In this document: one piece after another, positions 1 through 8,714 of the stretch
Numbering within the stretch: the first letter of the stretch is position 1
How the letters are laid out: each line of letters starts with the position of its first letter
Assembly: GCA_964035575.1 (NCBI GenBank)
Contig: OZ037854.1
Span: forward strand, 868,001 to 932,000
Reading direction: 5' to 3'
DNA length: 64,000 nt
Source: Rhynchopus sp. YZ270_cl-10
Lineage: Eukaryota > Euglenozoa > Diplonemea > Diplonemida > Diplonemidae
The notes under the pieces: generated by a model
The model's database searches: none
The model's input: the letters and a program-made list of their open reading frames with translations, nothing else
What the model was told of the DNA's origin: nothing
Position numbers and translations under genes: made by a program

Positions 1-1
1 C

Positions 2-613
2 AGAAGGGGTTCACGTGCCTTTCATAATATCGCAGATTTGATAAAGAATGGGCAAGGTGATTTCCACACCCAGGTCGTCTATTTTGAGGAGATGACTGCA
101 TTGGAGCAGTACCGTACGATCATGGCGTCGCATATGATGTTTGCGGTGCATGGTTCTGCTTTGTCGTGGTGTTTGATTGCACCGTCAAGATCGGTGTGGG
201 TGGAGGTGGTGCCAGAAGGGAGCGGAAGAACGCAAATGTTTGTTGTCCCAACCGTCTTTGCGGTGGATATGGTGGCACTCCCGAAGGTCCCAAAATTGGG
301 GAAGTTTAAGAAACATTCCAGCGGCCTAGAGGGGTACGGGGTGTTAGTACGGTACGCCGCGAGCCACCACTTTTCTTGGAGTGCAACCTGTCCAGGCTGC
401 ACCATATGCCCCTCAAGGAACAAAACGATCACCACCCGAGCAGACGTCATAGAAAGCCTTGGTGTCTGGAAGGACTGCAACGTGACCCTCCCGACACCCA
501 TCTTCACAGGAATGCTCCAGCAAGGCATCAAAGTTCGTGAGTCCTATCGCCTCTGTTCACAAGGCTGCAAGGTCGAGATAGATCTCTCACATTGGAATGC
601 ATCTACGACCTAA
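2..613 (+). CDS. GT61-family glycosyltransferase, C-terminal part (partial gene)
   Basis: The reading frame is open from the first full codon of the window to the stop at 611-613, so the 5' part of the gene lies outside. The visible 203 residues contain the pattern of GT61 (DUF563/EOGT-like) glycosyltransferases: an RRGSRAFHN block, then a strand reading VVYFEEMTALEQ, then MFAVHGSALSWCLIAP, matching the family's 'HGAGL' nucleotide-sugar site, then a VWVEVVP strand. These enzymes act in the ER or Golgi lumen and transfer xylose or GlcNAc to glycans or proteins. The C-terminal tail after the HGSAL block has several cysteines (CPGCTICP, RLCSQGCK) that I do not recognise and could form disulfides. 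The family call rests on motif order only; the acceptor cannot be inferred. No membrane anchor is visible in this part. Confidence 0.72.
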   Translation, partial: RRGSRAFHNIADLIKNGQGDFHTQVVYFEEMTALEQYRTIMASHMMFAVHGSALSWCLIAPSRSVWVEVVPEGSGRTQMFVVPTVFAVDMVALPKVPKLGKFKKHSSGLEGYGVLVRYAASHHFSWSATCPGCTICPSRNKTITTRADVIESLGVWKDCNVTLPTPIFTGMLQQGIKVRESYRLCSQGCKVEIDLSHWNASTT

Positions 614-810
614 CCATGTCAGTGATTTAAAAAAAGGTTCTAAAAAAACTCTACCCCTTTTCTGGGAGGTAGTTTTTTTTGGGGGGGGGTTGGGTACATT
701 AAAAGTAAGATTTATAAAAAATGGTTTTCTATTATTCTCTCTTGCTATCGCTACCTCAAAAAATATTCTACTTTTCTAGGAAAAAAAAAGTGAAAGAGAG
801 CAATAATACG

Positions 811-3800
811 ATGAGCTTCGCCGAGAAGGTGCTTGGTGTGGACTTTGGGACCCAGAACACCCAGGTAGCACTCATCTCCGCACACCAGCGGATGCCGGCG
901 ATTGTGCGGAACAACTTCTCTTTGGAGTCAACCCCGACGGTCGTTGCTTTTGACAGCGACAACATGCGATTTGTCGGTGAAGAAGGGCTTTCCAAGGTTA
1001 CCAGCCGTCCTCAATGGGCGGCAAACCTTCTTCGTCTGCACCTTCGTGGTGTGTCGGACGACGATACAAACATTCTCTACTCTCTGACGGATGGTGCGCT
1101 GACCACCCCGAACGGATCCTTCACGATGGTTCACCTCTATGCCATGCTCTTCAATACGATCATCAAATACGCACGCAAACTCTCTGCCACTGAAGACGGC
1201 GACGCACCTGGCGAAACCGCGCCCCTTCCTAAACGCATTGTTGTCTCGGTCCCCTTCTGTACCTCCCGCTCGGATATGGTTGTCGACGCACTGCAGATTC
1301 TTGGAATGAAGAAGGACGACATTCTTGTTACAACCGATGGTGAAGCGGCAGTCGCATGCTACCGTGGACTGCGTTTCAACGAGCTTCCTAAGGCAATCAC
1401 CCCAGAGGGAGGTGCGGAGGGGGAGGAGCCCGCAGCACCTATATGCATTGTTGATATCGGCCATGGATTTCATACGGTAACCATCGCGCGGATTGCGAAG
1501 ACAAATTTTGAGGTGCTTGGACAGCATTCGGAAGCAATCGGTTCCGCCTCGATTGACCTTCAAATGCTTGAAAAGGTGCTTGATACGGCACAGTCTGTTC
1601 ACAAAGAGGACTTCAGGACACAGATGAAACCCCTTGCGAGGTTGGTGAAGGAGTCGATGAAGGCGAAGGAGATGCTCTCGACTATTACGATTCATACGAT
1701 GCAGATTGAGGCGCTCACCGACACAGTCGATTTGCAGTACAAAGCGGCGGCGGAAGACATTCTGAAGTACGCCGAACCCCTCAAGGCAGCGCTCTCCTCC
1801 TCCATCACCACAGCCCTCTCCGCAGCGAATCTGGCTGTCTCTGATATCTCTGAAGTTCAGGTGATTGGAGGGGGCTGGCGCACCCCATCCATCGCATCAC
1901 ACCTCAAAAAAGAACTGAACGTCGAGACCCTCCACGTCCAGCTTGACCCTGTGCAAACTGTTGCCCAAGGATGCGCCCTTATGGGAATGTGGCTTCCTTC
2001 TTCGCAACGCCCCACAGAGAAGACAGAGGAAGAGAGGGAGAAGATGAGCGAAGAGGAGAAAAAATTGGATGAGACGAATGGGGTGCATTTTGTTGATGTG
2101 GCGGCGAGGGAGAATGCGGCAGGGGATGCGGAGAAGGCGCTGAACGCTGAAGAGCTTGTTGCCTTGACAGAAAGGGAGCGTGCACTGCAGGAGCAGGAGG
2201 CTCTTATCAATGCACGTCTTGACGCGAAGAACGCATTCGAAGCCTACATCCTGTCCCTCCCGAACATGGCATATGAGGCGCAACTCAGCGAAGCCGAGAC
2301 CACTGCAATCGAGGCCAAGGTAACACAGATGGACGACTGGCTCTACTCCGAGGACTGCGACACAGCGGACACAGCGCGCTTCGCAGAAAAGCTTGCCGAA
2401 GCCAAAGAGGACGTCGTGAAGAACTACCCAAAGATTGCCGAGCATATGGAAAAGATGAAGATTGAGGAGGAGGCAAAGGAGAAGCTGCGTGCCGAAGAGG
2501 CCAAGGCTGCAAAGGAAAACAAAGAGCCCAAGTCGGACCCACAACGTCTCAAGGCAGCGCTGGAGAGGAAGGAGCAAGGTGTAGTCCTCTTCAAGCAGGA
2601 AAGCTATGCGGACGCAGTCACCCGGTTTGTGCAGGCGTTGGTGCATCTGAAGGTATCGTCTCTGTTCTAGGGTCTGGTCCCTAGAACTATTGGGGGGGAT
2701 TGGCAGTGAGGACCCTCTCAGTTGGTGGGCGATTGTCAAAAAAAATCCCATAAAAATATCAAATAAATAGGCCCCGTCACGGTGCGGAGACTGCCCTAGG
2801 TGCAGACCACCATGTTGTCAGTCGTGGGCAATGCACAAAAACCCAATGTGCGGTTTATCTAAGCTTTTTGTATTTCACCACAGATTTTATTTTTTGTGCG
2901 TCACTGCACTTCGCTTATTACTCGAAATATGCCCGATTCCAACCCTTTCCACAGGACATCTACGATCTGGACAAGGATGACAACAAGAAGCGTCGCAACG
3001 AGATTGCCCTCAGCTGTCACCTCAACATCGCCTCTGCGTCGATTAAGGTATTTTCACTTTCTTGCAACCACAATACCCCAAGCTCCATTTTAACCCCTCA
3101 AATTTCAAACACAAACCCAAAAAAATAATTACAACTTTTGCTGATGTTACTACTTTGCACGACTTTGTGTATTTCAGAGGCACATTTTTATTTGGTTTGG
3201 TTGTACTGTCCTGAGGTGACGGAGCGCCGGAGGGGGTTTGAAAGTTTGTTTGTTTTTTGTTTTTTTTGCTACTCTGTTTGTTTTGTATTGTGTTTTCATT
3301 GTAGTACTTTGTACCTGAGGTTCGTCTTATTAACTATTTTGAATTATTGATGACGTGTAGACACCTCGCTTCTCGTGTGAACTCCACGCAGCCTTTCCTC
3401 GCCTATCTCTCGTTTCGTGGATACCGCTACTGTATCTCGAACCCCATCCCCATCCCCATCTTCCTCTCTCCCCCCCTCCCTGCAGCTGAAGAAATACTCG
3501 CATGCCGCAAAGAACTGCACCCAGGCCCTCGACTTCTCCCCCGAGTCCGGCAAGGCCTACTTCCGCAGAGGCCAAGCAAACCGACTCATGACCGACTTCG
3601 AAAACGCCAGAACCGACCTTCAAAAGGCAGTGGAGCTCACAGGCGGGGACAGCGCTATCAAGAAGGAGATCGACCTGCTTGAGAAGCAGGAGGCTGAGCA
3701 GAAGTATGGCATTATTTTTTTTCTTCCAGATGTAAACGAAATGGATTGTAGGACTGCATGGTTGGGTGTCCACCCCCCCTCGGTACACTGTCATGAGGGG

Positions 3801-3926
3801 TATTTCAACTCTACGTTTCTTTGTTTTGTACAAAACCTCTTAGTTTATCTGTCGCTATCGACCCCTTTGTTTCTCGTTCACAGGAAGAAGGACAAGAAGA
3901 TGTACGCCAAGATGTTTGGAGCATAG
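811..3926 (+). CDS. Hsp110-like Hsp70 chaperone fused to a C-terminal TPR domain
   Basis: Four exons: 811-2652, 2955-3047, 3486-3703, 3884-3926; spliced product 731 residues. The start at 811 is chosen because the Hsp70 fold begins at once (VLGVDFGTQNTQVAL, phosphate-1 loop of the actin-like ATPase); an upstream in-frame extension is hydrophobic and unlike the family. Further ATPase landmarks are VDIGHGFHTVTIARI and EVQVIGGGWRTPSI. As in Hsp110/HSPA4-type proteins, the substrate-binding part is divergent and followed by an acidic, lysine-rich helical region. From about residue 585 to the end, across three introns, the protein is a TPR array (LFKQESYADAVTRFVQAL, then CHLNIASASIKLKKYSHAA, then GKAYFRRGQANRLMTDFENA) ending DKKMYAKMFGA, the ending of FKBP/AIP-type TPR proteins. 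Carboxylate-clamp Lys and Arg of the last repeat and the middle Asn are present; the first-helix Asn position reads Val. Probably cytosolic, a nucleotide-exchange or holdase chaperone able to dock an EEVD tail (inference). Confidence 0.86.
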
Positions 3927-4424
3927 GAAGAAGACTGCAGAGATAGACACTGTCGTACAGGACAGTACGAAAAACCGAGCCGATCCCCCTTTTTTTTTTC
4001 TCATTTCGGGACAGCCGTTTTTGGCCCTTCTAGAGAAGGATAAAAAAATCCCCCCAACAAAAATCCTGGAGACCTGGAAGAGAACAGACTAAAAAAAAAA
4101 ATAACAAATAATCACAGGAAAAAAAAAAAAAATGCAACACTTTTCAAAATTTACATCCGGTTTTTTTTTTTGCCATTCAATTGCTCAAATATTCCTTGAA
4201 GAAGAAAATGCTTATTAAACCGATTTTACTATAAATAAAATCTACTGAAATACCGAGCAAGCGAATGGGAAAACGGGGGGAGGAAACTGAAAATAATCTT
4301 TTTTTTTATTGTTGCTCCAAAAAATAAATAAAAGAGGGAAAAAAAAAAACATAACAAAACACCCTAACCTCAGAAATTCTCATAATGTGTCAGCATGCTA
4401 TTCATTGTTTCAGCCGTTTTTTTA

Positions 4425-4468
4425 AATATGTGAGAACCCGAGAGGCACATATTTCAAGTTTTTTTTTT
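4425..4468 (+). repeat. Hairpin-family element (AATATGTG stem)
   Basis: AATATGTG at 4425-4432 pairs with CACATATT at 4446-4453 around a loop ending CCGAGAGG; the tail reads TCAAGTTTTTT. Compared with the CTAAGC/GCTTAG members, both arms have changed together while the CGAGAG loop is kept. Confidence 0.6.
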
Positions 4469-4560
4469 CATTTGTAAAAAAAGCGGGGTCCCAAACGGTT
4501 CACTGGGGGGGATCCACATAGATACAGAAAACAAAAAATACGAAAGCAAGGAAGAAAACC

Positions 4561-4596
<36 letters not shown>

Positions 4597-4795
4597 GTGA
4601 ATGCGAGACTGATCTTCCCGCACAGTAGTTTTAAGATTTTTGCCTTTTATTTTTAATCCTCAGGTGCTGAGTTACCCAACAAAAAGAAAAAATGTTGATT
4701 CACTTCCTGTCAAAGTGAGTCTTTAGAACAGGAGAAAAAGAAAAAAAAAAGCACTTGTCATTTCTCTCTCCCTCTCCCCACTCAAACCCTAACTT

Positions 4796-4995
4796 CACCA
4801 CGACCTAGTTACCACCCATGACTAATGACATGACAAGACTAAGTAATGACAAGACCCCCACCCTGACAAATGACAAGGCCCCTGTACAAAATGAGTGGCG
4901 TTAGGTCCTGTCATTTGACAGGGGTCTTGTCATTATTTAGTCTTGTCATGTAGCTAGTCATACCCCCTTGTCATTGCTCATACTGGGTCGTGGTG
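4796..4995. mobile_element. Fold-back miniature element, CACCACGACC termini (copy 1)
   Basis: The ends are inverted: CACCACGACCTAGT at the left and ACTGGGTCGTGGTG at the right. Inside, a second inverted pair (CATGACAAGACTAAGTAATG against CATTATTTAGTCTTGTCATG) makes most of the 200 bp fold on itself. A 139-bp relative lies at 32369-32507 and shares an interior block of about 80 bp. No coding capacity, so a non-autonomous DNA element is the simplest reading. I could not settle a target-site duplication. Confidence 0.75.
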
Positions 4996-5151
4996 TTCAT
5001 ATACACCCATTCAAACCTCCCTCAAACCCTCCCCGCATTTTCCTCCTGCGCCACCTATTTCATCTTGCGTCTCGCTGCATCATGACACCCCAAGCACCCA
5101 ACAACCCTCTCCAGACACAACCCCCGTACCCCACCCCCCACTGATGCATTG

Positions 5152-8019
5152 ATGTACGATGTCCCCCTCCTCCTCCTCCTCCTCGCCCTGCTCCCCCAGC
5201 TTGGAGCGTTGCAGTGTGGGGAGGGTGAGCAGTACTGTGCAGTGTCGGATGCGTGCTGGCTGATGAACACAACGGATAAGGCGTTTTTTGGGGGGCGGTA
5301 CCACGCAAACCTTGAGGCGTTCTATGAAGGGAAGCCAGCTTATATAAGGGATCGGAGGTACGCGAGCGCTGCTGTGCACATTCTTGGGAAGATGTGTGGA
5401 ACAGTGTGCCCGTTCGAAGGGTACTTTGCGTGTGGCGGTGTTGGCTGTACACAGATACACGACTGCACGGCGCCCAGCACTGCAGTCGTCCCAAGCACCC
5501 CGATCACCTCCCTCGGCGGCCCCCTCTTCACCGTACGGACAGAAGGAAACATCGGCGGCCTGCGCCACGTCCTTGCCATTAACCGCAGCACCGTGGCAAT
5601 CACCCTGTACGGACAGAGCATAGACGAAACACAGCGTCTTCCCGTCTTCGACACCATGGTGAGGCTGTCGCGGCGTCCGGTGGCACACTGGGTGTCTTCA
5701 TTGGCATGGCATATGACGTTCGGTGTGGTGCTGCATCCGGCGCAGTGGCAAGGGAGGCCTGAAGCAGAGGTGATCGCAATCGATATAATACATGGCTGGG
5801 ACTGTGAAGACGACATGTTTGCGGAGGGTATATCCAACGGGTGTGCGACCATCCTTCCCCTCGGGTGCGCTGCTGAGGTGCCGGCGGAGGCGCGCGTTGC
5901 GGATCATGGTAGTGTGACTGTGGGGGACCTGTGCAAAGTGTCCTGTGGCACCTGTGACGCACTCACCATACCAGCCTACGACCCCGCACCCGACGTCTGC
6001 GCAGCAGACGCATTTCACTGCATCAACCGCATGCGCGCAACGCTCTACGAAACATGTGAAGCAGTTAAAAAAGACATCAACAGCTTCATACCCTGCTACA
6101 TTGCCAGGTACTGCCCGGATGTGACCGCAGAGCAGGCACGTAAGTGTGAAGCCGCCTGCGATCCGCACTATGAGAAGTGTGATGTACCCTGCAAACGAGG
6201 GGAAGGGAGGACGTGTGAGGACGATTTCTTCGCAGCGCAGCAGACGGATGACGGGTACGTCTTCTGTGTGGACGTGTTGACTGGTGAAGAGCTCGCAAAC
6301 ACACGTGTGCCATCTGAACGTAGGGAGGAGCTGACCTGCCAGGTGTTGAAGGTCACTAAGCGGCACGTCACAGACACGCCACGATGGAAGAGCGTGGCAC
6401 ATTCCCGCATCATGACACGCACAGCGACAGTGGCGCACTTCCACGCAGGCAAGGCACGCTCCCGTGCACTACGAGGGCTTCTCATCAAGGCAGTGCCTGA
6501 GGCGGAGTTCACGTTCACACGTGACAACAGGACAGGTGCGAGTGTGGTGACAGCATCGCCGTCTGTGACGAAGCTGCTGCAACAGCAACGAGAAAAGCCG
6601 CACAGCAACTTCGGCGTGCTGGGGTTTGCAGCCGCAATGGAGGTGGAGCGTGGTGTGGCAGGATTCTTGCGTGCGTCGCTGGACACCCCGTTCACAATAG
6701 AGTCTGCAATGGAGTTGGCGCTGTACGAACCTGAACGGCGATTAGACACACTGCGTGAAGACACAGCTGTGGCTGAGATACCTGGGAAGGTTGTTGTTAC
6801 GGTTCGTTTGGCAAAGAAGATGCGCGAGAACGTCGCGCACATCTCAGTGGCGTTCCAGAATGGGTTTGAACAGGAACAGCCAAAAGGGGGCTTCTACTGG
6901 GGACTGTACGCACAGCGCATGGACGGGAAGTGTCCTATTCCTGACGACGCTGTCTTTGATCCTACAGGTGTGGGGATGGTGCCTAATTGCCTTGTGGGAA
7001 CCTCAGTGTCACGTTCGTGGTCTTGCCGTTTGGGGGACCTGACACGGAAACTTGGGAAGTTGCAACACAACGCAACGTTTGTTGAGAGTAAGATCAGTCT
7101 TTCTGGGCAGGGTTCTGTGTTGGGGACTGTGCTTGTGGTGCGTGGACATGGCTGGACGCACTGTGCGCTGTTGACGGCACCTGCTGAAGTGGGTGGGACT
7201 GCACTTGTGGCAGACTTCTCACACGAAACAACACAGACGTCGGGAGTGGAGCTGAGTGGCTCTGTGAACATCTGGCAGAAGGGCCCGTGGGAGGACACCC
7301 TGATCAGTGTGTCCCTGCGTGCTGGGGAGGAGCTGAGGAATGTGTCCTTCCACATCTCGTCAAAGCGTCTTGAGGAGTACCCTGAGGGGTGTGCTGCAGG
7401 CTACACACCCGACACAGACCTCTACGACCCCTTTGCTGTGGTGCTGGCCACTCTTGGCAGGAGTGTGCCACGTTCGTCGCCTTCGGAGTGCCTTGCAAAG
7501 GACGGGCCCTCAGACACTTTGTTGGGACCTTCTTCTTCTCCTTCTGATGACACGCATTACGAGTACCGCTGTCCGTTGGGCGATCTGACGCCACACATGC
7601 GTGCAGCATATATAGCGACGAAGGCAAGCAACCCAGCGAACAGCAACGCCGCACCTGTGGTGTACAACTATTCTGTGTCGCACACGTATCTGAACGTTGC
7701 GGGCACACCTGGTGCACTTCGGCCAAACTCTGAACTGTTCAGAGGTGGGCACACACTTGTGCTGCTGCGTGAGGGTAAGGTGCTTGCGTGTGCACAGCTG
7801 CAGGGGAAGGGTCCTTCCGACCACAGCACAGCTGCAGCAGAGGCACGACCGACAACACCCACAGCAGACGCTGGCATGAGTGTGTTGGCGATGTGTCTTG
7901 TTGTGGCTGGGGCTTTGTTTGTTGCTCTTCTTGTGGGGTATGTGGTTGGGATGAGGTGTTATACACCAACACCAACGCCTGGCGATGGCGAAGGCAAAGA
8001 TGTTGAGGACGATATGTGA
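5152..8019 (+). CDS. Tandem surface membrane protein, copy 1
   Basis: Intronless, 955 residues. The ATG at 5152 opens MYDVPLLLLLLALLPQLGALQ, a clear signal peptide followed by a Cys-rich start (CGEGEQYCAVSDACW). A single membrane helix near the C-terminus (SVLAMCLVVAGALFVALLVG) is followed by a 29-residue Pro/Thr then acidic tail ending EDDM. The ectodomain has scattered cysteines, several N-X-S/T sites and no domain I recognise, so this is a type I surface protein of unknown role. The N-terminal 400 residues differ strongly from copies 2 and 3, but from about 6190 on (GEGRTCEDDFFAAQQTDDGY onwards) the three are nearly identical except for short variable patches, which suggests gene conversion. 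Shared 5' sequence just before the ATG suggests shared transcription control. An antigen-like or adhesion role is inference from architecture only. Confidence 0.88.
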   Translation: MYDVPLLLLLLALLPQLGALQCGEGEQYCAVSDACWLMNTTDKAFFGGRYHANLEAFYEGKPAYIRDRRYASAAVHILGKMCGTVCPFEGYFACGGVGCTQIHDCTAPSTAVVPSTPITSLGGPLFTVRTEGNIGGLRHVLAINRSTVAITLYGQSIDETQRLPVFDTMVRLSRRPVAHWVSSLAWHMTFGVVLHPAQWQGRPEAEVIAIDIIHGWDCEDDMFAEGISNGCATILPLGCAAEVPAEARVADHGSVTVGDLCKVSCGTCDALTIPAYDPAPDVCAADAFHCINRMRATLYETCEAVKKDINSFIPCYIARYCPDVTAEQARKCEAACDPHYEKCDVPCKRGEGRTCEDDFFAAQQTDDGYVFCVDVLTGEELANTRVPSERREELTCQVLKVTKRHVTDTPRWKSVAHSRIMTRTATVAHFHAGKARSRALRGLLIKAVPEAEFTFTRDNRTGASVVTASPSVTKLLQQQREKPHSNFGVLGFAAAMEVERGVAGFLRASLDTPFTIESAMELALYEPERRLDTLREDTAVAEIPGKVVVTVRLAKKMRENVAHISVAFQNGFEQEQPKGGFYWGLYAQRMDGKCPIPDDAVFDPTGVGMVPNCLVGTSVSRSWSCRLGDLTRKLGKLQHNATFVESKISLSGQGSVLGTVLVVRGHGWTHCALLTAPAEVGGTALVADFSHETTQTSGVELSGSVNIWQKGPWEDTLISVSLRAGEELRNVSFHISSKRLEEYPEGCAAGYTPDTDLYDPFAVVLATLGRSVPRSSPSECLAKDGPSDTLLGPSSSPSDDTHYEYRCPLGDLTPHMRAAYIATKASNPANSNAAPVVYNYSVSHTYLNVAGTPGALRPNSELFRGGHTLVLLREGKVLACAQLQGKGPSDHSTAAAEARPTTPTADAGMSVLAMCLVVAGALFVALLVGYVVGMRCYTPTPTPGDGEGKDVEDDM

Positions 8020-8714
8020 TTTGAACTGCACAACAATGCGGATCCACTGACCACCCTCCGCACTGATGATAGCATGCGCTGCACTCTGGAAGAGGTCCTT
8101 CTCGACCAGAACATCACCAGTTGGAATCGCAAAAAAAAAAACCCCCCTTCCCCCCCATGGATGACGTATCACAGATTCACTCATAACCAGGTGAGTCGGG
8201 TGGTACCTTTTAGCGGTACGGGGGGGAAAGAAAAAATGGAAATATTAGTTTGAAGAAAAAAACATTCTTTTTTTCGAGGTAATGTTCAATGCTCACCTCT
8301 GCATCAGAAACTCTAAGTCCAAAACCCGAAACCAAAAATATGCCGCCCAAAGGCCTGATTGCGTTCGGCTTTACCTGGCAGCGGGACACCTGACTAAATT
8401 ATGAGGGTTGGAAGACGGAGGAGATCTGAAACGTTGCAGGCCGTGACTTCGCTTGAATCGCTAAAACTAAAAAAGGATGACTCACCCGACCCCCTGATCA
8501 TAGCATCGAATCTAAAGAAAGAATATCCTTTATTTCTCGCATAAGGAGGTGACCCTGGTCGCCATCCTATCTGTAGTTCCTGCCTCTATGTGCAATATTA
8601 CAAAAACAAAAAGAAAGCGCCCTCTTTTCTCATTCCACCCCAAGCACCACCCCTTCCCACCCAACACCCCTCTCCAGACACAACCCCCGTACCCCACCCC
8701 TCACTGATGCATTG
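8020..8714. other. Spacer between surface-protein copies 1 and 2
   Basis: The spacer is related to the one at 11568-12037: both carry the block from GTTGGAAGACGGAGGAGATC through TTTCTCGCATAAGGA and the C-rich leader. About 220 bp (roughly 8060-8285) are unique to this spacer and absent after copy 2, so it is an insertion here or a deletion there. It contains a short open stretch on the + strand (LTTLRTDDSMRCTLEEV) of unknown origin. No gene is called. Confidence 0.65.

Larger units (their letters stand above)
3927..5151. other. Intergenic region with homopolymer tracts
   Basis: No gene is supported here. The stretch holds many A and T runs, including about 33 A at 4562-4594, one hairpin-family element at 4425-4468 and one fold-back element at 4796-4995. 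The last 60 bases before the ATG at 5152 are CT/C-rich and are repeated almost unchanged before the next two surface-protein genes, so they probably hold that family's promoter and 5' leader. Confidence 0.7.

Noticed and set aside
8401-8543. Short open frame repeated at 11725-11868 (RVGRRRRSETLQAV to LFLA)
   Set aside because: The base changes between the two copies appear to be mostly amino-acid changing, with no sign of protein-level selection; treated as duplicated spacer.
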